The translations under genes and the position numbers were made by a program. Below the pieces are notes generated by a model that did no database searches, was not told the origin of the DNA, and saw nothing but the letters and a program-made list of their open reading frames with translations. This document shows, one piece after another, positions 1 to 6,532 of a DNA stretch of 30,678 bases; the first letter of the stretch is position 1, and every line of letters starts with the position of its first letter. Source of the DNA: JBOHUC01 sp050733935 (GTDB taxonomy: Bacteria; Eisenbacteria; RBG-16-71-46; DASYSL01). Location: assembly GCA_050733935.1 (NCBI GenBank), contig JBOHUC010000147.1, positions 1 to 30,678 of the forward strand, in the 5' to 3' direction.

Positions 1-662
1 CCGTAGTGGAGCGACGGGGAGATTAGATAGCAGGCCAGATGAGTCTCGGGATCCACGATCGGATAGCGGATTCCGTCGGGAAGGACCTTCTCGACCGGAG
101 TACAGAAGCAGAACGCGGTGTCGACGACGGCGGTCCGGATCCCGAACTGGTCCTCGAGAATGAGCGGCCGATCGATCCGCGGCCCGCTCTCGGCCTGATA
201 ACACTTGAAGTGATTGACGTGGGTCGGCGGAGGCGGCAGTCCTCCTTCCGGTGCGCCCGGCCCGACCTCGTTTTTGATCGCGGGCGTGAGCAGATGGGTG
301 GGCGTACGGATCACCCACTCCTGATCGGCACCGAGTTTGTTGCTGACGAGGAGCCGGCGGCTCGGTCTCGGAAGGGTGTCGAAAATACGCCACCAGGAGA
401 AGTGAACCAGCGTGTCCTGGAGACCCTCGTGGTTCTGGTCCACGGGATTCGAGAAGAAGTCGAGCTGCTGGATGACCGTGTGCTCGAGCCCGAACTGATC
501 GTGAAGATCCACGGTGCGGCCAAGCGGAACGTGCTGCTCGACCGTGTAGACCTTTTGATGCTCCACGCGCGGGAGACCCTGTGCCCCCGCGTTGAGCGGG
601 GGAAGGAGCGACAGAATCGCCAGCGCCACGAAGCCCGAAAAGAGCGTTCGCAGAGAGGCCAT
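1..662 (-). CDS. Secreted DUF7450-like protein, 3' end beyond window
   Basis: The reading frame is open from an ATG at 662 to the left window edge, about 220 residues, so the C-terminus is missing. A GAGGAG ribosome binding site lies about 8 bases upstream of the ATG. Residues 1-28 form a Sec signal peptide (MASLRTLF, then a hydrophobic core ending AGAQG). The mature part carries a segment of the type HFKCYQAESGP...LEDQFG...FCFCTPVEK...DPETHLACYL, which resembles DUF7450, a domain found in secreted proteins of Planctomycetes and Eisenbacteria-like genomes. An earlier, more diverged DQFG segment lies at about residues 54-100. The molecular role is unknown; an extracellular or cell-surface location is inferred from the signal peptide. 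The family name is from memory of the motif. Confidence 0.75.
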   Translation of the reverse strand, partial: MASLRTLFSGFVALAILSLLPPLNAGAQGLPRVEHQKVYTVEQHVPLGRTVDLHDQFGLEHTVIQQLDFFSNPVDQNHEGLQDTLVHFSWWRIFDTLPRPSRRLLVSNKLGADQEWVIRTPTHLLTPAIKNEVGPGAPEGGLPPPPTHVNHFKCYQAESGPRIDRPLILEDQFGIRTAVVDTAFCFCTPVEKVLPDGIRYPIVDPETHLACYLISPSLHY

Positions 663-927
663 GGAATGATCTCCTCTTCGAAGGATACAGGGGGCGGCGA
701 GGGAAGCGACGCAGCCGTCGCGCACGGGAAACGGATCGGCGATAGGTGGGATCGAATGGTGCGGAGAGGTCCCGCTGGCTTCCGTTCCTCGCAGCGCAGG
801 AAAAGGCTACGCCCCGCCTGTGGCGAGCGTCAATCGCGGACCGGATCGTGTATCGTGGGACGTGTTTCAGTTTCGATCGTCGCCCCTCGTCGGGGAGAAG
901 CTTCCGAAGCACCGGAGGAGGAAACCC

Positions 928-1464
928 ATGCCCGCCACCCTTGCGACCGCCCGACCGGCGGCCGACGAACACGTCCCCTACTTCAGCCGCTACATCGACC
1001 GCGTCCCCGGCCATGATCCTCTCGCCGCCCTCGCTTCGCAGATCGAGGAGACGACGGCGCTCGTGCTCGCCGCGGGAGAAGCGAAAGCCGGATACCGCTA
1101 CGCCCCCGACAAGTGGACGGTGCGCGACGTCATCGGCCACCTGATGGATTCCGAGCGCGTGTTCGCCTACCGCGCGCTCCGCTTCGGGCGCGGCGATGAA
1201 ACCCCCGTCCCGGGCTTCGACGAGAACATTTACGTGCCCGGCGGGAATTTCAATCGCCGCACTCTCGCGGACGTCGTTGCGGAGTTCCGCGCCGTGCGCG
1301 CGGCCACGCTCGCGCTCTTCAAAGGCCTCGAGGACGACGCCTGGGGCCGCCGCGGCGTGGCGAGCGGGAATCCGGTGAGCGTGCGCGCGCTCGCATGGAT
1401 CGCGGCCGGACACGAGCTCCACCACGTCGCGGTTCTGCGGGAGCGCTACGGCCTCGCGGGCTGA
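928..1464 (+). CDS. DinB family protein (putative metal-dependent hydrolase fold)
   Basis: A 178-residue cytoplasmic protein with no signal peptide. The DinB/YfiT-like four-helix bundle is recognised from YAPDKWTVRDVIGHLMDSERVFAYRALRF near residues 50-80 and AWIAAGHELHHVAVLRERYG at the C-terminus. The His of GHLMDSER and the HxxH-type HELHH are the usual metal-binding triad. The frame opens further upstream at 820, but the ATG at 928 has GGAGGAG 7 bases before it and starts the conserved region, so it was chosen. Some family members are thiol-dependent transferases; the substrate here is unknown. Its 3' end overlaps the convergent carbonic anhydrase gene by 19 bases. It is one of three DinB-fold genes in this window. 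Confidence 0.85.
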   Translation: MPATLATARPAADEHVPYFSRYIDRVPGHDPLAALASQIEETTALVLAAGEAKAGYRYAPDKWTVRDVIGHLMDSERVFAYRALRFGRGDETPVPGFDENIYVPGGNFNRRTLADVVAEFRAVRAATLALFKGLEDDAWGRRGVASGNPVSVRALAWIAAGHELHHVAVLRERYGLAG

Positions 1465-2033
1465 CCCGCGCCCGCGGTCGCCGGCGCGTTCCGCCACACC
1501 GTCGATTCCGCCGCCTCCGTGAGCCGCTCCGGTCCGGGCGCGACCTCGTTGAGCCGCCCGCTCCGCACGTCGTAGATGAACCCGCGCACGGGGATGCCGC
1601 GCGGCAGCCACGGGTGCGAGCGCACGACGTCGATCTGACGTCGCACGTTGGTCTCGAGATCGTCGAACGCATAGAATCGGGAGGGCGCGACCGTCGGCCC
1701 GCCCGCTTCGCGCTCGAGCCGCGTGCGCAGCTCGTCGTCCTTGAACGTGAGCATCCCGCAGTCCGTGTGATTGATGATCACGAACTCCCGCGTCCCGAGC
1801 AGGTGATGGGAAATCACGAGCGACCGGACGGCATCCTCGCTCGCGATGCCGCCCGCGTTCCGGATGATGTGCGCATCCCCCGTGCTCAACCCGAGCACGG
1901 ACTCGACCGTGAGACGTGCGTCCATGCACGCGAGCACGGCCAGCTTCCGCGCGGGCGGAAGGGGCAGGTGTCCGAGGTTGAACCGGCTCGCATAGCCGGC
2001 ATTCGCGCGCAGAGCTTCTTCGATGGCGCTCAT
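1446..2033 (-). CDS. Beta-carbonic anhydrase
   Basis: Catalyses reversible hydration of CO2 to bicarbonate in the cytoplasm with a zinc ion. The 195-residue protein has the family's active-site elements: CMDAR at residues 36-40 (zinc Cys36 and the Asp38/Arg40 dyad) and HTDCG at 89-93 (zinc His89 and Cys92), with the conserved GDAHIIRNAGG between them. The length fits the short bacterial beta class. The start was placed at ATG 2033, which has GAGGAG upstream and begins the conserved part; a longer open frame to 2213 adds only low-complexity Arg-rich sequence. The last 19 bases overlap the convergent DinB gene. It appears to be transcribed alone. Confidence 0.93.
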   Translation of the reverse strand: MSAIEEALRANAGYASRFNLGHLPLPPARKLAVLACMDARLTVESVLGLSTGDAHIIRNAGGIASEDAVRSLVISHHLLGTREFVIINHTDCGMLTFKDDELRTRLEREAGGPTVAPSRFYAFDDLETNVRRQIDVVRSHPWLPRGIPVRGFIYDVRSGRLNEVAPGPERLTEAAESTVWRNAPATAGAGQPARP

Positions 2034-2324
2034 GGGGTTCTCCTCGCGCGGCCCGAAGGCCGCTTCGATGCAGGCGCCCCGGCGCAGAGCCCCAAAAGCA
2101 AAGCACCCGCCGGGAGAGCTCACCTGCGGGTGCGAACGTCTGCGACGGAATGGACCTAGATCACGGCCGAAGGCCCGCCTCGCCCCGCATGCGGGGGCGG
2201 CAACACGAGCCACTGCGGACGGTGATCGGGTTCATGCGCGAAAGCCTGATCCTCCTGCCCGAGGGCGTCAAGTGCGTTCCCTGTCAGGACCCAGGCGCCC
2301 TGGCGCCCAGGCCCCAGCCCCGGT
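2034..2324. other. Intergenic region, no supported gene
   Basis: This 291-base gap lies between the carbonic anhydrase start and the end of the cytochrome gene. It should hold the carbonic anhydrase promoter. Near 2291-2312 there are overlapping short GC-rich inverted repeats (cctgg-cgc-ccagg and neighbours) just past the cytochrome stop, which could end its transcript, but no T-run follows. Short open frames here have no convincing start or conserved motif. Confidence 0.4.
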
Positions 2325-2857
2325 CTAGTGGGCCGCCATCTCGATCGCCGGCCGCTTCTGCCCCCGGTGACAGGTCGTGCAGTTGACGACGGGCCGCTCG
2401 CTCTTCAACCCCTTGATCTTCGACAGGTACTCCTCGTTGATCGCGCGCGACATCGTGATCATCTCGCGGGCGACTTGCTTCGTGGGCTTCTCGTCCGAGT
2501 CCCATTTGTCCGCCACGTGGCAGTGGAGGCAACTCACACCGAGGCTCCGGCCGAAGCCCATGTTCATGATCTTGACCACACGGCCGGCGCGGGAGCGGCC
2601 TTCATGACCTTGAGGTTCTTGAACACGCTGTCGGCCCGCATGTTCTCCCTGCCCTTGATCGACTCCATCACGACCTTCTCGAGGCTGTCGCGTTCGGCCG
2701 CGAACGAATCGGGGGCCGCGGGCGCGGAGGTCGGGACGCCTCCCGGAGGGGACGGGGGCTGTGCGGAAGCGGGGCGCCGGGGGGCGAGCGCGGCGAGGGC
2801 GAGGAGCGCGACGAGCAACGAAGGGGCGAGGGCCGTCACACCGGTGCGAGGACGCAT
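2325..2857 (-). pseudogene. Secreted di-heme c-type cytochrome (photosynthetic reaction-centre cytochrome subunit-like), frameshifted
   Basis: The gene starts at ATG 2857, with GGAGG 5 bases upstream, and encodes a Sec signal peptide (MRPRTGVTALAP, hydrophobic core, ASA) followed by a helical stretch ending FKNLKVMKAAPA. The frame then runs into a stop near 2564. The matching remainder, RVVKIMNMGFGRSLGVSC, continues in another frame to the stop at 2325. The break lies in the GC-rich run at about 2583-2597 and would be healed by losing two bases (for example a GC repeat) or gaining one. The downstream part has two CxxCH heme sites, CLHCH and CTTCH, spaced as in the CytoC_RC-like family of small periplasmic cytochromes, about 177 residues in all. 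Either the gene is broken or the assembly has an indel. A terminator for the gene upstream separates the two. Confidence 0.8.
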
Positions 2858-2947
2858 GGAAACCTCCGGGAAGGGGCCCGATCGGGAAGAGGGGCTCAAC
2901 CCTCGCACACTCCCCCGCCAGAGATGCCAAGAAACGCAAAACAAGCG

Positions 2948-2979
2948 CGCGGGGCGGAGGGTCCATCCCCCGCCCCGCG
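2948..2979 (-). terminator. Rho-independent terminator of the secreted His/Val-rich gene
   Basis: Arms cgcggggcgg (2948-2957) and ccgccccgcg (2970-2979) pair perfectly over 10 bases, extended inward by ggg/ccc past one bulged base. Read on the minus strand, the hairpin is followed by CGCTTGTTTTGC, a T-rich tail. It lies 51 bases past the stop at 3031. Confidence 0.7.
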
Positions 2980-3030
2980 TTGGCGACAGCGTGAGCCTCA
3001 GATCGGGTTCGCGCCTGGCCGCTTAGCCGC

Positions 3031-3594
3031 TTAGCCGCAGAACTCCGGATCGTCCCAGTTGTTGTCACTCCAGCGCTCGTACACGATCTGCACGTCGTCC
3101 GGCCGATGCCCGCAGCCAGCGACGTGGTTGCGCCAGTCGCCCCACGAGCCATAGTGCGCGTCGCAGAAGTTACAGCCGTACGCGTACGTGTCGTACGTCG
3201 CGCGCGGGCCGAACACGGCGCTGATGTTCACGCCGCCAATGCGACCGGCCACGGTGACGATCGGCGCGGGGCGCACCACGACGACGCGCTGCGGACGATA
3301 CGCCACGTACCTCGGCTGCCACTCCGTGTAGACGACCGGGCGGTAGACGGTTCGAACGACCGGACGATGGACCACCCTGTACGCGACGTCGTTGTACCGG
3401 TGACCGTCGTGCCGGTGAACGACCACCTTGGCATGCTTGTGGCCCTTGTGCTTCTTCCATCCCCGGCCGTGAGGCGGATCCGCCCACGAGTCGGAAGCCG
3501 AAACGAGTGCGAGGCCCACGACAACGGCGAGCGCACACGCGCCCGTCACGAGGGCCGATCGGGTCGGGATGAAACCTGGTTGTATCGATCGCAT
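3031..3594 (-). CDS. Secreted His/Val/Tyr-rich protein with C2H2-like Cys/His cluster
   Basis: A 187-residue exported protein of unknown function. It starts at ATG 3594, with GGGAGGA about 7 bases upstream. The hydrophobic stretch ALVTGACALAVVVGLALVSA at residues 14-33 looks like a signal sequence with cleavage near SWA-DPP. A basic, His-rich stretch (GWKKHKGHKHAKVVVHRHDGHR) is followed by a low-complexity region of VVxRPVV/VVYR units, common in surface proteins. The C-terminal third has C-x2-C-x12-H-x4-C-x-H (GCNFCDAHYGSWGDW then RNHVAGCGH), which could bind a metal, and a last Cys two residues from the end. It has its own sigma-54 type promoter and its own terminator, so it is probably monocistronic and condition-dependent. 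Role in metal binding or surface structure is inference. Confidence 0.75.
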   Translation of the reverse strand: MRSIQPGFIPTRSALVTGACALAVVVGLALVSASDSWADPPHGRGWKKHKGHKHAKVVVHRHDGHRYNDVAYRVVHRPVVRTVYRPVVYTEWQPRYVAYRPQRVVVVRPAPIVTVAGRIGGVNISAVFGPRATYDTYAYGCNFCDAHYGSWGDWRNHVAGCGHRPDDVQIVYERWSDNNWDDPEFCG

Positions 3595-3624
3595 GGTGTG
3601 TTCCTCCCTGTAGCGAACGAAAGA

Positions 3625-3640
3625 CGCAATGCCCGTGCCA
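3625..3640 (-). promoter_or_regulatory. Sigma-54 (RpoN) -24/-12 promoter
   Basis: The minus strand reads TGGCACGGGCATTGCG. This matches the sigma-54 consensus TGGCACG-N4-TTGCW at every defined base except the last, and GG to GC spacing is correct. Transcription would start about 12 bases after the GC, near 3614, leaving a leader of about 20 bases that contains the ribosome binding site of the gene starting at 3594. Such promoters need an enhancer-binding ATPase; none is encoded in this window. Confidence 0.75.
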
Positions 3641-3668
3641 GCGTTCGCGCATTGCAGAAAGTTGCAGA
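3626..3668. repeat. Repeats around the sigma-54 promoter
   Basis: On the + strand, gcaatgc (3626-3632) and gcattgc (3649-3655) form an inverted repeat spanning the promoter, one arm covering the -12 element. Directly upstream, ttgcaga occurs twice at 3652-3658 and 3662-3668, exactly 10 bases apart, one helical turn. They may be protein-binding sites; this is inference from position. Confidence 0.4.
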
Positions 3669-3801
3669 GAAGCGCCAAGCACTTCGTAAAAGGCGGGGTT
3701 TTGGTGTGCGGAGCGGGTTCGCCGTGTGAGGTTTGCGCAAGGCCTGCGGCGAGCGGGCCACAGCGGAGCGACGGAAGTGCTACGCGCGCGCGCGCTGCGC
3801 G

Positions 3802-4239
3802 CTACGGTCGGCCGCGAGCCCGGCCGCGCCGCTCCTTCCGCAGATCGTTCATGCGGTCCCACTGCGCGGGCGTGAGGATCTCGCGCAGGCCCGAGCGCGT
3901 CTCCGCAGCGATCGAATCGAGCTCGGGGCTCACGCGCGCCATGATCGCCCGCGACCGCGCCTGCTGGGCCGCGAGCAGCGAGTCCACGCTCGCCCGCTGT
4001 GCCGGCGTGAGGCCCAGCTCGTGCGACATTCGCTCGTTGAACGCACGCCGCATGCGGGCGGGGCCGCCCTCGGCGCCCCGCCCCGGTGCCCCGCGGCGGC
4101 CCGCTTCCCGCCCCGCGGATTCGCGGTCGGGTGTGAGCAGGAACCGCTCGGCCGCAATGCCGCCCAAGACTCCGACCAGGAGCGCGACGGCAAGGAGTGA
4201 GACGGCAAGCCAACGCGTGCGATCCCCGGCGACGGTCAT
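3802..4239 (-). CDS. Spy/CpxP/CnrX-like membrane-anchored periplasmic sensor protein
   Basis: A 145-residue protein with one N-terminal membrane segment (residues 10-31, WLAVSLLAVALLVGVLGG) and a periplasmic helical domain. It carries two LTPAQ motifs (GLTPAQRASVD near 77 and ILTPAQWDRM near 121), the hallmark of the LTXXQ/Spy and metal-resistance (CnrX, ZraP) group. These proteins are periplasmic chaperones or metal sensors. The start codon overlaps the stop of the anti-sigma gene by four bases (ATGA), so the two are translationally coupled. The arrangement sigma, anti-sigma, sensor is that of the CnrYXH type, in which the periplasmic sensor acts through the anti-sigma. The inducing signal is not visible; the domain lacks the His-rich tail of ZraP. 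Confidence 0.8.
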   Translation of the reverse strand: MTVAGDRTRWLAVSLLAVALLVGVLGGIAAERFLLTPDRESAGREAGRRGAPGRGAEGGPARMRRAFNERMSHELGLTPAQRASVDSLLAAQQARSRAIMARVSPELDSIAAETRSGLREILTPAQWDRMNDLRKERRGRARGRP

Positions 4240-4667
4240 TGGTCAGTCGTCGTCTCGAGAGCGGCGGTCGCGAACGCTTCGCTCGACGAAGCGAACAGGA
4301 GCGCCCCCGAAGGCGTCTCGCTCGCGCCGCTCACGATGACGTCCTCGACGTCCTCGACCTCCCCGGCCGCGACACCGGACGCCGCAGGATGGAGGCTCAA
4401 CCCGATCGCGAGCGCGGCGGCCGCAACCGCTCCCACCGGAAGCGCGACGGGGGACCAGCGTGCGATGGGCGACCACCACGGCTCGCGGGACGAGCGACGC
4501 TCGGCAAGCGCGCTGCCGGCAGCGTCCAGGATCCGGGCATGGAGCGCCGTCCAGTCCGCGGCCCGGGGCGAGTCGGCCGCAGGGACGCCGGTCTCGCTCG
4601 CACCGAGCAGCGCGCTCAGCGTGCGATCGCGCGGGGGATCCGCGTCGAATCCGCGAAGCTCATCCAC
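4236..4667 (-). CDS. Putative membrane-bound anti-sigma factor
   Basis: A 143-residue protein with no strong family match. The start is GTG 4667: it overlaps the sigma gene's stop and has AAGGAGG about 10 bases upstream, while a longer frame would run deep inside the sigma gene. Residues 1-70 are cytoplasmic and helical (DELRGFDADPPRDRTLSALL), one membrane segment is at about 72-92 (SPVALPVGAVAAAALAIGL) and about 50 residues lie outside. It has no HxxxCxxC zinc anti-sigma motif. Identification rests on coupling to an ECF sigma gene upstream and a periplasmic sensor downstream, and on the single membrane span. Confidence 0.7.
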   Translation of the reverse strand: MDELRGFDADPPRDRTLSALLGASETGVPAADSPRAADWTALHARILDAAGSALAERRSSREPWWSPIARWSPVALPVGAVAAAALAIGLSLHPAASGVAAGEVEDVEDVIVSGASETPSGALLFASSSEAFATAALETTTDQ

Positions 4668-5277
4668 GATCCAGTTCCTCCTTCCAGCCGGCGAGCGCCG
4701 ACCGCAGCTTCTTTCGTGCCTCGTGCAGCGTCCAGCGCACCGTCGGCTCCGCGATGTCGAGCATCGCCGCGATCTCCGCTCCGCTGAACCCGTCGATCTC
4801 GTAGAGCTCGACGACGAGCCGCTGCCGATCGGAGAGACCTTCGAGTCCGCGCTCGATGCGCGCCCTGAGCTCCGCACGCTCGGCTGCGCGTTCCGGTCCC
4901 GCCCCCGCCGCGGGCAGCTCCTCCGGGAGCGGCTCGGCCTGTCGCACGCGCCGTGACGCGCGCAGGTTCAGTCCGCGATTCACCACGATCCGCAGGAGCC
5001 AGGGCGCGAAGGGACGGGTCGCGTCGAATTGATCGAGCCGCGCGAGCGCGGTCAGAAACGACTCCTGGACCAGATCCTCGCTGTCCTCGCGGTTTCGGAG
5101 CAGCCGGTACGCGACCGCATACGCAGCGCGCATGTGGCGCGCCACGAGCTCTCCGAAGGCCTCGCGGTCGCCCTTGCGAACGCGCGCGACGAGGCGTGCT
5201 TCATCGCCGGGGTCCGGGCCCGCGCCCGCGCCCGTCACCGGTGGAGGGCGGGATTCCCCGCTCGAAATCCCGCCCAT
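4660..5277 (-). CDS. ECF-type RNA polymerase sigma factor (sigma-70 family, RpoE-like)
   Basis: A 205-residue group 4 sigma factor that directs RNA polymerase to stress promoters. Region 2 spans about residues 35-100 (FGELVARHMRAAYAVAYRLLRNREDSEDLVQESFLTA, then FDATRPFAPWLLRIVVNRGLN) and region 4 about 140-200 (LEGLSDRQRLVVELYEIDGFSGAEIAAMLDIAEPTVRWTLHEARKKLR), the latter with a clear helix-turn-helix. A low-complexity linker joins them. The first 25 residues are Pro/Gly-rich, so a later start is possible. It is the second gene of a four-gene operon, 30 bases after a Spy-like gene and overlapping its likely anti-sigma. Confidence 0.93.
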   Translation of the reverse strand: MGGISSGESRPPPVTGAGAGPDPGDEARLVARVRKGDREAFGELVARHMRAAYAVAYRLLRNREDSEDLVQESFLTALARLDQFDATRPFAPWLLRIVVNRGLNLRASRRVRQAEPLPEELPAAGAGPERAAERAELRARIERGLEGLSDRQRLVVELYEIDGFSGAEIAAMLDIAEPTVRWTLHEARKKLRSALAGWKEELDRG

Positions 5278-5307
5278 CCCGTGCGCGGCCCCGGAGTCCG
5301 GACCTGC

Positions 5308-5892
5308 TCAGGAAGACCGACGCGGGGCGCCGTCACGGCCGCCCTTCGAGCGCCACTCGGCCTTTCGCTTCTCGATCGTGTCCTTGAGCTTCTTCTGCTG
5401 ATCCGGCGTGAGCACGGACATCACTTCCTCCCGCTGCGCCTTGCGATTGGCCTTGAGCTGATCGACCACGGGAGTGAGCTCCAGATGCTTCGCCATGTAC
5501 TCCTTGCGCTGCTTCATGCGCTCTTCGCGCACCTTCTTCCGCTCGTCGGGCGGAAGGTTCCGCATCGCGGCGCGATCGGGGCCGCCGACTTCGCGGCGGA
5601 ACTCGTCGTGCGCGCGCTGGAGCTGCTCGCCCAGCGGACGATTCTGCGCTTCGTGGCTCGTCTTGAGCTGTTCGAGCCGCGAGACCTGATCGTCGGAGAG
5701 CCCAAGATCGCTCCGGTGCTCGATGAGCCGCGTGATGAGGCCGCGGGGACGCCGGGTCTCGCGATCGCCGGCGGCGGCGCCTTCCGCGCCTTTCATTCCG
5801 GAGTGGCCCCGGTCTCCCGCCTGGGCCCCCGCGGGCAGGGCGGCGAATCCGAGGGCGAGGAGCGCGAACGCGACGCGAAGGTTGCGAGACAT
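5308..5892 (-). CDS. Spy/LTXXQ-motif periplasmic protein
   Basis: A 194-residue exported protein. ATG 5892 was chosen because GGGAGG lies 5 bases upstream and a clean signal peptide follows (MSRNLRVAFALLALGFAALPAGAQA). The mature part is highly charged and helical, with DLGLSDDQVSRLEQLKTSHE near residue 67 and SVLTPDQQKKLKDTIEKRKAE near 165, both LTxxQ-like motifs. Spy proteins are periplasmic chaperones induced by envelope stress; related ones bind metals. It is first in the operon with the ECF sigma, anti-sigma and a second Spy-like protein, so it is likely both a product and a target of the response. The promoter should lie in the divergent gap at 5893-6046. Confidence 0.85.
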   Translation of the reverse strand: MSRNLRVAFALLALGFAALPAGAQAGDRGHSGMKGAEGAAAGDRETRRPRGLITRLIEHRSDLGLSDDQVSRLEQLKTSHEAQNRPLGEQLQRAHDEFRREVGGPDRAAMRNLPPDERKKVREERMKQRKEYMAKHLELTPVVDQLKANRKAQREEVMSVLTPDQQKKLKDTIEKRKAEWRSKGGRDGAPRRSS

Positions 5893-6012
5893 GAAACCTC
5901 CCTGGGAACGGCGGGAATACGCGGATTGTGCCTGCATCCACCGTTTCCTACAAGAATCCCCCCTGAAACGTTGGGCCAGGGAGTCCGGGCTTTGTAACTT
6001 TGTGCGAACGGG

Positions 6013-6032
6013 CGCGAAGGCTACTCTTCGCG
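6013..6032. repeat. Perfect inverted repeat in the TerB leader
   Basis: cgcgaag (6013-6019) and cttcgcg (6026-6032) with a 6-base loop, a few bases before the GGGAGGG ribosome binding site of the TerB-like gene. It sits in the 155-base divergent gap shared with the Spy/sigma operon. It could be an operator or a translation-modulating hairpin. Confidence 0.45.
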
Positions 6033-6046
6033 CGAAGGGAGGGTTC

Positions 6047-6532
6047 ATGCTCGATCGACTCAAGCGCTTCCTGACCGCCGGAGCCGACTCGACGGGCTTC
6101 CGGCCCGCGGCCGGGAATCCGGGAGCGACCGGGAAGGACTCCGCCGAACACCGTCTGCAGCTTGCGGCCTGTGCGCTCCTGCTCGAGGTCGCGCACGCGG
6201 ACGACACGTTCACGTCCGAGGAGCAGTTGCACATCGAGGAGGCGCTCGCGCGTCATTTCGCGCTCGACCCGGCCGAGACCAGGGAGCTCATGGCGCTCGC
6301 GGATGAAAGGCGGCGCGAAGCCATCGACCTCCATCAGTTCACGTCGTTGATCAATGAGCAGTACGACGAGGGGCAGCGCTTCGTGCTGGCCGAGATCCTG
6401 TGGCGCGTCGTGCACGCGGACGGACAGCTCTCCGGGCACGAGGACGCGCTCATGCAGAAGCTCGCTCGGCTCCTTGATCTGAGGCCCGGTTTTCTCGCGG
6501 CGGCACGAAAGCGCGCGATCAGCGAACCTTGA
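6047..6532 (+). CDS. TerB-like (tellurite-resistance TerB family) protein
   Basis: A 161-residue cytoplasmic protein. Two internally similar acidic helical halves, LLLEVAHADDTFTSEEQLHIE (about residues 44-64) and ILWRVVHADGQLSGHEDALMQK (about 112-133), give the TerB fold with HAD(D/G)-type metal-binding loops. Such proteins often associate with membranes or stress-signalling complexes; no other ter genes are nearby, so tellurite resistance itself is unlikely to be the role. ATG 6047 follows GGGAGGG; the frame opens further upstream only as the shadow of the divergent Spy gene. The last 14 bases overlap the convergent FlgD-tailed gene. Confidence 0.82.
   Translation: MLDRLKRFLTAGADSTGFRPAAGNPGATGKDSAEHRLQLAACALLLEVAHADDTFTSEEQLHIEEALARHFALDPAETRELMALADERRREAIDLHQFTSLINEQYDEGQRFVLAEILWRVVHADGQLSGHEDALMQKLARLLDLRPGFLAAARKRAISEP

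Noticed and set aside
39..1016. Long plus-strand open frame of 325 residues at the left edge
   Set aside because: It lies opposite the minus-strand gene with signal peptide and ribosome binding site, and its translation is charged low complexity without domains.
2097..2112. Possible sigma-54 element upstream of the carbonic anhydrase gene (CGGCGGG-N4-TTGCT on the minus strand)
   Set aside because: The GG and GC spacing is right but the -24 part misses three defined bases, and such matches are expected by chance in sequence this GC-rich.
3781..3804. Alternating CG run next to the stop of the Spy-like gene
   Set aside because: A short run of this kind is expected in high-GC DNA; no hairpin with T-run follows, so it was not called a terminator.
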